Assembly: GCF_019059575.1 (NCBI RefSeq)
Contig: NW_024881860.1
Location: forward strand, 124,001 to 188,000
Direction: 5' to 3'
DNA length: 64,000 bases
From: Amphibalanus amphitrite
Taxonomy: Eukaryota > Arthropoda > Thecostraca > Balanomorpha > Balanidae
The position numbers and the translations under genes were made by a program. The notes under the pieces are model-generated. The model saw only the letters and a program-made list of their open reading frames with translations. It searched no databases and was not told the origin of the DNA. Below, one piece after another: positions 43,011-53,454 of the stretch. Each line of letters starts with the position of its first letter. The first letter of the stretch is position 1.

Positions 43011-45127
43011 GATATGAATTCGGCTCCACGCTAGCGTTGCGAGCTTCCGAGTCTGTTGATGTTTCCATGGAAATTGGAAACCCAATGCGCAACACACCCT
43101 GTCCAAGCAAAATTTTACCACCGATGACCTCTGGTGACATGACCTCTGGTTCTGACCCGATCTTAAATTGGCTGAAGTATTTTTCTTCTTCGGCTACTTT
43201 TGACGCTACTTCGAATGCCACTTAAATGCCCAAAGCTGAGTTATAAGAATGATGCTCAATCCCCATTTCCCCTCCAACAGGGCGTTAGAGTCTAGGCATT
43301 CCTGTGGGGCACGGGCTAACAATGACTATCTCTATAATCATTGTGGCCATGAACATCTACTGCCACTCTTAAACACCGGTTTCGCTGCGCTGAGCGGTAG
43401 CCGTCCCGTTTGTTGGATTCTACAGCTGGCTGGCGGAAAACGTTACCGGCCGCCCGCCCACCGCCCGCGGGCCGGACCGAGCGGTCCCGCTGACCCTACC
43501 TGACCTGAGCCCGGCGCGATATGGGACAGGCAGACGGGGGTTCGGCTCAGCGAAGGCAGCGCCCACTGGTGCTGGGGACTTTTTTAATAGACCTACTGTA
43601 CACCAGACTGCTATGGACACTTTTCCAAGTTGGTGGGGCAAAAAACCTAATGTATATCTTGGTTTGAGTCGTTTGATTGAGTTGATTGATTCCTTTCATT
43701 GTCGCGTTTGAGTCGATTGAATCAATTCCCGAAAACTGCTCTGACTTGATTGATTTGATTGGTTTCCCAAATTTGTCGTGATTGAATTGATTGCTATTGA
43801 TTGAGTCGTATACAACCCTGCCTGTAACCACCCTAGGTTGATCTCTATTATGGTGTGCCCCCCCCCCCAGTCTGAAAGTGGTTCCCGCGCCCCTGGTAAA
43901 AGGACCTATCAAAAGCGCCTTTCCGCGGCGCTGTAACTCTACTCGTTCCCGAGATATGCGCCGGTTTGTCAGAAAATGTTGAAATGGGCAAAATTTGACC
44001 CGTGGTGACCTCTATTGACCTGACCTTCGAGCTGAGCTAAAATCTTCTTCGTCAAAATTTTAGACGCTCTTTCGGATGCCATTTCCCGCGAGTCGCTACG
44101 TGGCCCAGGAGCCGAGGTTGAGGGGAGTGAACTGTTCAAACGCTCCGAGGCCCAGCGCGATAGGCGCTTAGCAGCAGCCCGACGCAGGTTATAGTCAAAT
44201 CGATGCGTTTCAACAAGGCACTACGCACTTTTTCTTTTTTTGTAACACAAACGTTTTCTACGTAAACGTTGACAGTTTTTGCCCACTAGATGCTAAACCG
44301 TTCACCTCAAAAGAAATCTGAGGTAGCTGAGGTCAAGAAAGAGTTTTAACCCTAGCCAAACTTATGGGTTTTCTGCATACGCTCCGGCCGAGGGGAAGGT
44401 TATAACCTTCGACCTACGACCCCCTCGCCGTTACGCCCCTTCTTGAGCCTCAGCTTCGCAGAAAAAAAACGAACGTGCGCGCCGTTACGAGAAGCAGCGA
44501 TTAGTACCTGATTTTGAAGTATCAGGTCAACCGGTGACCTCCGAGGTCAGGTCAAGTGCCCCAAGGTACCTACGGGTTCAGTTTCTGGTGAATAACTTAG
44601 ACGAGGAAGGTCACAGAGACGCGTTTTTTTGGCACCATTGTGCCCGCAATGCTTGGCGCGCCGAATAAAATACTTTTGGTCTGGGCAAGGTCAGCAGGGT
44701 CAGGTCATAGCTTCTCAGGTCACAGGGTTGGCCGAAGGTCATATTGGATATCATTCGATTCGGCATGTCCTCCTGAGGTCACTGGCGGCTTTCCTGACTT
44801 CGTAGCTCAATTCGATCGGGATTTATCGACGAAAACTACGATGCCCTAGGTGACGTTATTATGTAAATGTCGACAAGCATGGTCGTCAAAGCCAAAGTTG
44901 GAAATCGAACATTGCAAGGAGTGCATGAATTCACGATTCTGTGTACTTGAGGCAGAATCAGACAATTACCGGCGCCAAGATTAAAGATTTTACCAAATCA
45001 CTTGTTCCACATCATTGACTTCTAACGGTAGGTCACATGAGAAGTCTGACTCCAGGCAATAGGCATGACCCTAAACAAATCCGAGATATGCGAGTTGTGA
45101 GACTTCGGAAGATTACTTATGTCCTAC

Positions 45128-46123
45128 ACCGGGTGGCCCAGAAAAAAAGTTCCCAACTTTAAATCAATATTTCTCAGAAAGTGATAAAGATACAACATTG
45201 AAACTTCGAATAGTCAATGCGGCACACATTTTCAGTAAATGGTGTGATTTTCATGGTGTTCGGTAAATTACTTTGTAAACGGTTCGTGTTTCAAGCATGC
45301 CATGTAAAAATTACTTTTTTGCTCCGATGTTTACTCAAAAATGTGAGTGAACAGGTCACTTTCACCCCTCGGCACCACGGCCTAGAGCCATGGCTGCTAC
45401 TGGCAGCTAGTCTCATTGATGGTTCGGGTCTCAGGATGACACATTCCATCAGGCAACCACGATGGCTCTGTGCCAGTGGCATCGGAAGAAGTTTCCAGTT
45501 TTCTAACCATCTTGTGGCTCAAATGCTTTCCTGGCTGACATTCCTGGGAAAAGGTAGCTTTTCAACCAGTTTTCTTTTTTGTCATCTGCTGGCAATGTTG
45601 TTTTTCATAAAATGTTATGTGGTCTTCTGGCACAGGAACTAGTCTGTTTTAGTTTGTTTTCCTTATCCGGTCGATTTACTGTTTGATCTACTGAAAGGAG
45701 GGTAATCAGCAGTAATCCATGCACCGTGCCACGAATCATGATTTGATGTTAAAACGAATGGCATCCATGAGCACCATTTTGGCTCAGTATTTGAATATTT
45801 GGCACATAAGTGAGACACAAATATTTAAAATAAGAACATACGTGTTGGTTTCATTCACATGCTCTATTTTTCTATTCTATTTTATAACATGGGGCGTCTA
45901 ACTCAATCATCACTATCGTTTGACATCGGCAAAAAAAGCAAAAACGTCTTGCTTAATTCAACTCAAGATTGCCAACTTGAAAATGATGGTATAGTGTTGT
46001 AATTTAGCATACCAATGCGCAAGGAAATGACGCAAACTTGCTGAAAATTTTGTCTCGTTATTTGCACTCAAATTTGATATATAGGCCTCCAAAGTTCGGA
46101 ACGTTTTTTCTGGGCCACCCGGT
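45128..46123. mobile_element. Mariner-like non-autonomous element
   Basis: The ends are ACCGGGTGGCCCAGAAAAAA continuing with GTTCC, and the inverse TTTTTTCTGGGCCACCCGGT; TA lies next to the ends. The length is 996 bp. The open frame 45217-45642 shows no transposase motif. GGGTGGCCCA-type ends are common in mariner-like elements (family knowledge). Confidence 0.75.
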
Positions 46124-46213
46124 ATATGCGTTTCGTCTCCCTGCAAAAGCTTCTCTTGCAATGAGGGCGTTGCGAAGTTGCGACATTTTAAGACCGTGCA
46201 GAGGTTCACTTAA

Positions 46214-47395
46214 CCTTCGCCCTGGTGGGGGGGGGGCCATTTTGGCCCCCCCCTGTGGTTTTTCAGCGATAACTCAGAAACCACTTGAGTTAGCGCCCTG
46301 AAACTTTGTATAGCTGTTTATTCAACATTTTTACATCATGTCCTTTTTTTGGGGGTTCGGGTCAGGTCAGGTCAGGTCACAAGGTCACCAAAACTGACAC
46401 CACCTCTAAAAAAGTTCAAAGCTCTCTCAAAGGCACAGCTTTTATCCGATCGATGTAAAATTTACAGTACTTGAAGATGTCACCCAGCTCTACAAAATGG
46501 CTATCTCGGATTTTTTATAAATGTGACCTAAGGTCAGGTCAGGTCATCGCTGCTCCCCATTATAAGTCAATGGGAGAATCGAAAAGTAGTTGTTTTTCAG
46601 CTAAATCGGGCGTGATTGTTCCTATATTTCGTTATTGAAGTGTCTTGGGTCAGCAAATCACAGCCCATGTGAAACCATTTGCTTGTGACCTCGCTGAGGT
46701 CACGCTAGGTCATCTCCCTGGTCACCAGAGGTCACCAGCGGTTTTTCTGCACTTACTTGTTATTGAATAGAGATAGAGACTCCGTTCGACGTTTATCGTG
46801 TTTGTCTCGTCAATGCGGATCGAATGATATGCAGCATGACCTATTTCGGTAAGGTCATGACCTTGACCTGAGGTCAAATTTTCAAAATGACCTTTCGAGG
46901 TCAAACTATATATCATTCGACGCGTCTCGACGAGCCAAGCACGATGGTGCATGAATCGTTTCTCTATTTTCTCGTGAATGCATGCTATAGTTAAAAACAT
47001 TTTCAACGAAATTTGCCAAGTTGACCTTGCATGACCTCTGTAGGCCAAACCGTTGAGCTGAGGTCAAATCTGACGAACCTTGGCGAAAGAGCTTGAAAAG
47101 AGCTATCGATTGCTTTTTTCCGCGGCTCTCTAGCTCTTCTAGTTTCCGAGCTACAGCGGAATATGTCCGGCAACACCGAAAACACTGAAATTTGACCTAT
47201 GATGACCTCTAGCGACCTCAATATTGACCTTAGCGAAAAAATGACCGAAATACTTTCGAACGTACTTGTTATGGGCTTTCGTTTGCTTTTTTCCGCGTCT
47301 TCCTAGCCCTCTTCGTTTTCGAGTTAGACGGGGGGGGTCATTTTGGCCCCCCCCCACCAGGGCGAAGGTGGCTCAGACCCACACCAGGGCGCGGG
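46214..47395. mobile_element. TTAA element, CCATTTTGG hairpin type
   Basis: Flanked by TTAA (46210-46213, 47396-47399). The left end is CCTTCGCCCTGGTGGGG; the right end is double, with GGGCGAAGG and then CCAGGGCGCGGG. The hairpin loops are CCATTTTGG at left and TCATTTTGG at right, that is, in the same orientation. Interior TGACCT/AGGTCA are dense (around 46340-46550 and 46850-46910). No coding capacity. Confidence 0.78.
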
Positions 47396-47540
47396 TTAAG
47401 ACGTCATAGGTCGGTGACCTGACCTGACCTGAAAACGTAGTTGGTCTCGCACGATTCGGTTTTAATAAACGATTAGATGTGTAAGCTTTCAGCTCTCTAT
47501 CGCTAGCGTGTTCTGAGCAATCGCAAAAAAAAAACGACAG

Positions 47541-48347
47541 GAATGAAACGTTAATGGGTAAAACGCTCCAAAGTCCACAAGACGCCAAGTTCGACGTCTT
47601 TTTACCCTTGGAGCCTAAGCCATTGACCTTAGGTAAAATATTAACTAGCGCCGTGTCGGTGGTCTTAATTTCCCTTAGAGTACTGGGGGGCATCTAACAC
47701 TGCTCCTCGGCCACGCAGAGACACGCGGCAGGCAGTGTTAGAAAGAGTGTCAAAAATAAAAGTATTTTTGTAATTTTAAGTCAGGTCAAAGGTCCTGGGT
47801 CAACACTTGCGACACAAAATAAATGCGACACAAAATAAATGCATCACTTTTGCCTTTTACCACTTGTCGCTAAATGAGCCAAGAGCGAATTATAGAGAGC
47901 GTCGTAACCTCCCCTTCCCATTTCCTCCGCCACCAACAAGACGTGTTGAGAATTATTCCCCTCGGACTACCGTCCTGGTGCAGGTTAATCTGCTGAGGAA
48001 TTCACCATTCAGACGTTATTATACGGTCCAGATGAAACTTCCATGAGCGAAGATCATCAAACCGTGTATCCGACTATTTGCACGGTTGCGTTATCCGTGG
48101 GAATATGACATCGGTAAATCACAATCACGTGTTGATAACAGTTCACCGAGCAGTGAGCGGCCATCCGTGTAACCGTCAGTAGGTTAGTAGTCGGGAGATA
48201 TATTAGATGGATGGTGATGATCTCATGGCCGACTGGCAGCCTTGATCAAGAAACAATCAGGGAATTCTTTCTCACACTATTGCGGTATCTGGCCACACCT
48301 ATGCATTATGTCTTGGTTCCGGCGGTTAGTAACACGTCCCCACCCGT
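47541..48347. other. Intronic or intergenic, no gene seen
   Basis: Contains TGACCT-type hexamers at left, then unremarkable sequence. Short open frames match nothing recognised. Confidence 0.3.
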
Positions 48348-48497
48348 CATTAGGGGCAGAACACCTTCAAGGGGGGCACTACCGACTTTTGGTCTCATTC
48401 TTTCCATGCAGCGCCCATAGGGCTAATGTTAAAATGCCCAAATCAAAGGGGGGGGCACGGTACCCCGGTGCCCTCCCCGTTCCGCCGCCCATGGTCC
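48348..48497. repeat. Short dispersed repeat (MITE-like), copy 2
   Basis: The copy of 2745-2905: AACACCTTCAA, CCGACTTTTGGT, TTCTTTCCATGCA, CCCATAGGGCTAA, CCCCGGTGCCCTCCCCG, ending GTTCCGCCGCCCAT. Confidence 0.65.
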
Positions 48498-49173
48498 CCG
48501 TCCGAGAGTGCCGTCAGAATCCGTTTCTATGTCCTGTCCCTCCTGTCCCATAATACCGTATGCCTACACATGTCCGTCCAGCGGTCTATCAGACATAACC
48601 ACCTGTTCAATCCAGCAGCATGCCATGCATAACAGTTATCAAATGAGTGTCCTTTCCTGCCCTGTTCGACATAGCCCAGTCCTGTACTGTTCTGTCCGAA
48701 GCAGTACCCACCTGTATCATGCCATGTCCGGTGCAGCACCGGCACCCACCCGTCTTGAGCGAGCCTTTATCTATATCCTGTCCTTTCACTGCCCTGTGCC
48801 GTGCCGTACCCATCTTTGTCCCTGTCCTGTCCTGTCCTGTCCTGTCCTGTCCCGTGCCGTATCCACCTGTGCGGGCGCCAGCGCCCTGTCCTGCCCGGTG
48901 CAGTATGCACCAAACTGTCTCAGCCCTGTCCTGTCCGGCGAATGCCGTACCCACCTGTGTGTGGTCCCAGTATCCTAGCCTGACTAGGGTCCTGTCCTGT
49001 CCTACCCGGCGTCGTACCCACTACCCACCTGTGACCCTCCTCTGCCCTCTCCTGGTATGCCCTGTCCGGTAAAGCAACCACATGCGCCCTTATCCTCTCC
49101 TTCCCCTGCCCTGTGCGGTGGAGTACCCACCTTAGTCGGGACCCAGCACCTCGTCATGTCCCCCAGCACCCAC
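48498..49173. repeat. Degenerate minisatellite with splice-donor-like units
   Basis: About 80-bp units containing CCTGTCC pentamer runs and, once per unit, ACCCACCTG or close variants (near 48598, 48703, 48735, 48806, 48864, 48948, 49017, 49025, 49126, 49168). On the minus strand ACCCACCTG reads CAGGTGGGT, a splice donor, and the last one is the actual donor candidate of the exon 49174-49573. A pure TGTCC pentamer run is at 48818-48850. Confidence 0.75.
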
Positions 49174-50660
49174 CTGAGTCGGGTCCGAGCGGCACCAGGT
49201 CCGGCTCGTCGCCCGGTGGCGCGGCGCCCTCGCCCGCGCCCTCGGAGCTTAGCGGGCTGCCGGCCGTCAGAGAGCGCACCTTGCGCTGGTGCGAGAAGCT
49301 CTTCAGGTGGTACTCGATGGAGCTGCGCCGGCGCGGGTCGACCGGCTTGTCGCAGAACTGGCAGAGCAGCAGTTCGCCGCTGCTGCGGAACAGCTCCGTG
49401 CCGTACTCGAGCACGCGGTCCTCGGCCGTCTTGTTGGAGAGGTGGCTGCGGCCGCGCGGGTCGGCCGTGTCGGCCGCCACTGTGCGGCGCCGCGCGCGAC
49501 GTCGGCGACGCGTCGGCACCGTCACCACCTGGTAGGCCGGCCGGTTGTTGTGCAGGATGGGCACCACCTCCATGGGCGGCGCAGCGGCGGCGGCGGCGGC
49601 GCGGCGGACGGGGGCGGCGCCGCCGGGGGACGGGGAGGGGGCCGAGGTCAGGCGCGGCGCCCGGCGGATGGGCGGACCGAGCGGCGGAGAGCGGCTGCTC
49701 GGAGCTGGCTGGGAGCAGCCCGCGGCGGCGGCCCACTGCCGACCGGGTCAGCGCAGGGACGGGAGGCGGCCAGTGACGCCCCCGCCGGCGCTGAGAACCC
49801 CGCCGTCCGCTCCGGCAGTCCACACACGCCCCGCCGCGTCTGGCGGAGTAGCGCTGCTGATCAGCAGGTCACGCACGATACCGGTCAACGAGGTCACTTC
49901 CGGGTCAGCCGCGTGACCCGGTCACTCCGACACCCCGCCACTGACCGCTCGCACTCACTGTCCGCGCCGGGGGCGGTCGCCGCGCGCGGCGCTGCGGCGT
50001 CACAGAGCGGGGCCGCTCAATACGCGGTGCCGGCAGCGTGTGCCCGCTGCACGCCCCCTCGGCGGTGACCGGACGCCGTGCTCGCGGCGCGCTGGCGCGC
50101 TGCAGACGGCGGCGGCGGCGGCCGGCGCTCGCGCTGCCCGCTCGCGACTGTCGGCCGCCAGCATTCCGCGGCGGCGCCCGCTGCAGCCGGCCAGCCACGC
50201 AGCGGCCGCCGCGGCGCCGCGGCGCGCGCGCGCGCTTTATCGACTCGGCGGCGGCGGCGCGGCGCGCGGCCGGTCACGTGGTACGCCGCCGCACGAGACG
50301 CGCCGTTCGCGCCAAGGCCGCGCCTGGCCGGCCAGCAGCGCGCCGATCGATGCGTGTCGCCTCGCGGCACGGCCGGCGCCGCCTGGGAGGGGGCGGCGCC
50401 GGCCGGGGCGGGGCGGCGGGCGGCAGGAGGGGGCCCGGCAACTCGGCGCCGCCGCCGCCGGCCAACACGGGGCGGTCTCGCGGCGCGGCGCGGGGCCGAC
50501 CTCGGCCCATCGGCGGCCGCGGCCCGCTCCACCGCTGCAGCAGCGGCGCGGCTGGCGACTAGCTGAGTCCTCCGTCCTGTGTCCGCCATATCGCTGCCCG
50601 GTGCGGTGGCTAGTACGGCTCCGATTGTCGGGCAGAGGGTTCGGCCGCAACAGCCGCAGC
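49150..50660. promoter_or_regulatory. CpG-rich island over the candidate first exon
   Basis: Very high GC and CpG content with CGG/GCC runs (about 50090-50560), contrasting with flanks. It covers the candidate first exon and the 1 kb 5' of it on the minus strand, as expected for a housekeeping-type promoter and 5' UTR. No TATA box was seen. Long open frames on both strands here are composition effects. Confidence 0.6.
49174..49573 (-). CDS. Candidate first exon: CGGBP1-like zinc-finger domain
   Basis: 133 codons and one base from ATG (context CCGCCCATGG) to CAG before GTGGGT, phase 1. It shows a basic stretch TRRRRRARRR (21-30, possible nuclear signal), then SNKTAEDRVLEYGTELFRSS (46-65) and a C2H2/BED-like finger C71-x2-C74-x14-H89-x5-H95 in CQFCDKPVDPRRRSSIEYHL. 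This combination resembles CGGBP1, a CGG-repeat-binding nuclear protein. It joins in frame to the exon at 32450, giving a 309-residue protein with the ANKRD40 C-terminal domain. The 16.7 kb intron makes the link plausible, not proven. Confidence 0.68.
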
Positions 50661-50689
50661 CCATGACTCGACCGACTGGTCAACCGACT

Positions 50690-51110
50690 GTGCGTATGAC
50701 CGAACGGAAGACAGACCCGACCCGCAGATAGGCCGACCGATAGACCGACCGACCGACCGACCAGCCAACAGACCAGCCGACCAGTCATGAGCCAACCAAC
50801 AGACTAAACGACTAACTACATAATAATCGACAGGCAAACCTACTGTCCGGTCGACTGACCGATCGTATGACCGACCGAACGACAGACTGACCATTGACCG
50901 AGGAGCAGACCGACCGACCGACCGACCGACCGACCGACCAGCCAACAGACCAGTCGACCAGCCATGAGCCAACCGACCAACTGTCCGACCAACCAACAGA
51001 CTAACCGACCAACTAATAACCGACCGACCAACCGGCAGACCAACCCACCAAACGATAGGTCCACCAACCAGTTAATCGACCGACCAAACGACCGACAGAC
51101 TTAACTACCG
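50690..51110. repeat. Degenerate CCGA tetranucleotide tract
   Basis: GACCGACCGACCGACC runs (for example 50740-50762 and 50907-50940) interspersed with CCAACAGACC and CCAACCGACC variants over about 420 bp. Simple-sequence expansion. Confidence 0.85.
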
Positions 51111-51492
51111 TCTACCAACCAGCCAGAAGACTCATGACTCATTGGAGAACAAACACTACGTGAGTTCATCGCTTCTTACTGAGGACGAAAGATACTGGAG
51201 TGCATCTACCAGAGGTCCTGACGCCTCTGACCCGGTGACCGTGACAGTCGGTTTCGACATGCATAGTCAGATCGCGACATGACTCCAGTCAATCGTGAGT
51301 CCATCTGCGGAACGGCTTTAACCCACCTGCCCATTCTGTTCTGCAATTTTGTCTGCAGTCACATTGACACGACCTTCGTCCACCCTCTGTACTTACCAGC
51401 GGGCAGCTCAAACAAATTTCGATCACTCATGTATGAAAGTCGCAAGTCCTGTGTCGGAACTTCAGACCTTAAATCGCCATTGTTTTTAGAGA
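51111..51492. other. Unique-looking stretch
   Basis: No feature recognised between the CCGA tract and the TTAA element. Confidence 0.3.
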
Positions 51493-51496
51493 TTAA

Positions 51497-52667
51497 CCCG
51501 CGCCCCGTAGGGGGGGGGCCGAAACGGCCCCCCCCCCCTGTCCTTTTCGGTCGATATCTCCTAAACGGCTGGAGATATCGCCACCAAACTTTCAGGACCC
51601 CTCCGGGCATCAATTTTACACATTGTGACCAAAAATTTTCCAGAGGCTATGATAGGTTGGCCAAAAATGACGTCAGAGTGACGTCATGTTCTGTCATTTT
51701 CGACCGAAAAAAGACCTTCGCGAGAAGACCTGTCAGGACTACAGCTTTGAAGATACAGAAAAATGATCAAGACATAAAATGTGTAGAATTGACAGGGCTA
51801 CAAAACTGCTATCTCGAATTTTTGAAATTTTTGAGTTTTGACCCCCAAAAATCAAAAAAGCATTTTTTTGGATATATTCGCCAAAAAATCAAAAAGGTTT
51901 TTGAGTTTCGAAAAAACCGGAATATATGTGATAGTGCCTACCGTCTTCTATCTACATACCAAATTTCAGATCGATACCTCGTTTTTTGGCCAAGTTATAG
52001 CGAAAAAACTGTTCACAAATGATGACGTCAAATTTTCAAACTCAATTTTTGGCAATTCTAGAACTCGTAGAGCAAAACGAAGACCACCATTAGACTCCCC
52101 GTGACGAGCCGCATCGAATCGATACCCATTTTATGCAAAAATATCAACTTTGAAATTTGACCTAATTTGACCTGACCTTGACCTGACCTTCACAAAAACG
52201 TGACCTAGGCTGGCCCCAAAGGCTGCCTAACCCACATAATCGCATTTGTCATGTAAAATGGACCATAAAACATGTATCACACGACACATTCATATTGTGA
52301 CCCCCAGTGACCTGACCTCGCTGTGACCTGACCTGGTATCAGTGACCTCAGATAGCAAAGTATGTGTTTGACGAACAATTTACCATCGATGGTTTTCAAT
52401 AAATTACCAATTTACTCGCTTTCACAGCACATTTCTTGAATTGCCTGTGAACGGTGAAAATCTGACCTTTGACCTGACCTGTGACGTCATCGGTTTGACC
52501 TAGGTCAATGAAATTTGGTCACAAGGTAGTTCCCGGGTGGGGCTATCGAACGCCGTTTGAATTTTGAAAATCGGCCGGTAACTTTCCGAGATCTTAGGGG
52601 GGGGCCGAAACGGCCCCCCCCCCCCCTACGGGTGGTAGGGTCCGCCGGTAGCCCTACGGGGCGCGGG
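51497..52667 (+). mobile_element. TTAA element, CCGAAACGG hairpin type
   Basis: A 1171-bp element flanked by TTAA (51493-51496, 52668-52671). The ends are CCCGCGCCCCGTAGGGG and CCCTACGGGGCGCGGG. The hairpin is a G-run, CCGAAACGG, C-run near each end, the loop in the same orientation at both. Inside are TGACGTCAGAGTGACGTCAT and six TGACCT within 52158-52206. A deletion derivative is at 55072-55648 and related elements at 56359-57556 and (reverse) 62184-63359. No coding capacity. Confidence 0.82.
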
Positions 52668-52671
52668 TTAA

Positions 52672-53454
52672 GGCACATTTTCAAAACTTGCTTGCATGAA
52701 CCGACCGAACTGACCCTCGTACAGCTGTCCAATTCAGTATTCTAATCAGGAGCAACTCAGTGTATGATTCTGGCTCAACAGAGGTCTCATGATTTCTTTC
52801 CGTTTATGAGACAAGTTGATTAACTTCTCGCACGGATACGGGATATAAAACGTTCATTTTCTTCTTGCGTTGGCCGTGTTCCCACTGCTGTATCTGGCTA
52901 CATATGATATAGTAGCACGCATTGAATGATCTTATCTTTATTATGGATCTTATGATCCAGCGATGGGTGTTGGTGGAAGAACTTTGCCGACTTTGACAGA
53001 GCACTGACGAGTCACGACATCCTGAGAAGTGAAAGTCAATTTATGTGCCCGGAGAGTGAACACAAGAGCATCGAAGTATCTTTGGATGGGTAAAAACAAA
53101 GATTATTTATATTTAGAGCACCACTGCCTCCCTAGCAATCCTGCAATCCCGCCAGATGGACTGCCGTCCTCGGTCGCTGCAGCATCGTCCATACTTCTTA
53201 TCGGTATTCTACTATCCTGTCACGCAGGCCTGACGCTCCGTTCCGTCAAACGTCAAAGAACATGACCTTTTATTTCCCTAAATATCGGCATGCCGACGCA
53301 TTCATGTGTAGGCATGGCGACAAAAAGATGTTACGGAAGCAATAGATTAGGAGTATCGCGCGAGGAACTCATGCGAGATAGGCATGTGTGTTGTATCCGT
53401 GCATCGAATCGGAGCTGAATTACCCGTACCGGCGCGATTCCCCATAACAATTGA
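52672..53454. other. Unique-looking stretch
   Basis: No recognised gene or repeat. Confidence 0.3.

Larger units (their letters stand above)
39966..43240 (+). mobile_element. Fragmented copy of the 34848-36024 type element
   Basis: Pieces at 40040-40400, 41440-41700 and 43085-43240 match successive parts of 34848-36024 (for example CACGATACGGATC and TGACCTCTGGTGACATGACC). They are separated by the GATC minisatellite and other insertions. Boundaries are vague. Confidence 0.45.
38492..43598. mobile_element. Tc1-like element, decayed interior
   Basis: The left end is CAGTAGGTCTACTAAAAAAG continuing TCCCC; the right end is its inverse with one change, bounded by TA on both sides (38490-38491, 43599-43600). 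GC-rich segments lie just inside both ends (about 38516-38660 and 43400-43560). No transposase frame is recognised. The interior is largely occupied by decayed TTAA elements and a GATC minisatellite. Confidence 0.75.
36776..43820. mobile_element. hAT-like element with 8-bp duplication
   Basis: The ends are CAGGGTTGTATAC at left and GTATACAACCCTG at right. The eight bases CCTGTAAC flank both sides (36768-36775, 43821-43828). CAGGG-type ends and an 8-bp duplication are hAT hallmarks. Next to both ends are GATT-rich stretches (TTGATTGATTTGATT). No transposase was found in its 7 kb, much of which is other nested elements, so it is non-autonomous. Confidence 0.85.
32896..43829. mobile_element. Fold-back element with repeat-built arms, nested insertions inside
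   Basis: The left end is TGGTGTCCGGACAAATTGCC; the right end, as reverse complement, is GGTTACAGGACAATTTGCCG. ACCCTAGG flanks both ends (32888-32895, 43830-43837). The arms are long inverted arrays (32896-33400 and 36311-36775) of repeats around TTTGCCGAAATGTCAA. The outermost nine bases of the right arm lie at 43821-43829 because a hAT-like element entered there. Removing the nested insertions leaves an element of a few kb without visible transposase. Mutator-like or other fold-back families with 8-9 bp duplications are possible relatives. Confidence 0.75.
44350..47540 (-). mobile_element. TTAA element of CCCTCGCC type, interrupted twice
   Basis: Reverse-oriented relative of 33684-34843. 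It starts after TTAA (44346-44349), runs to about 45127, resumes at 46124-46209 (with GTTGCGAAGTTGCGAC and CCGTGCAGAGG) and resumes again after 47400 (GACGTCATAGGTCGGTGACC; AGCTCTCTATCGC). The first gap is the element 45128-46123 and the second is the TTAA element 46214-47395. The far end is not clear. Confidence 0.65.

Noticed and set aside
36776-43820. hAT transposase gene inside the hAT-like element
   Set aside because: No frame of adequate length and no hAT dimerisation or BED motif found on either strand.
45217-45642. Transposase of the mariner-like element
   Set aside because: The 141-codon frame shows no DDE/DDD motif and is too short.
49057-50788. Long open frames on the plus strand and in other minus frames
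   Set aside because: High GC removes stop codons; sequences are Arg/Ala/Gly-rich. Only the frame with the zinc finger shows family motifs and matching splice phases.
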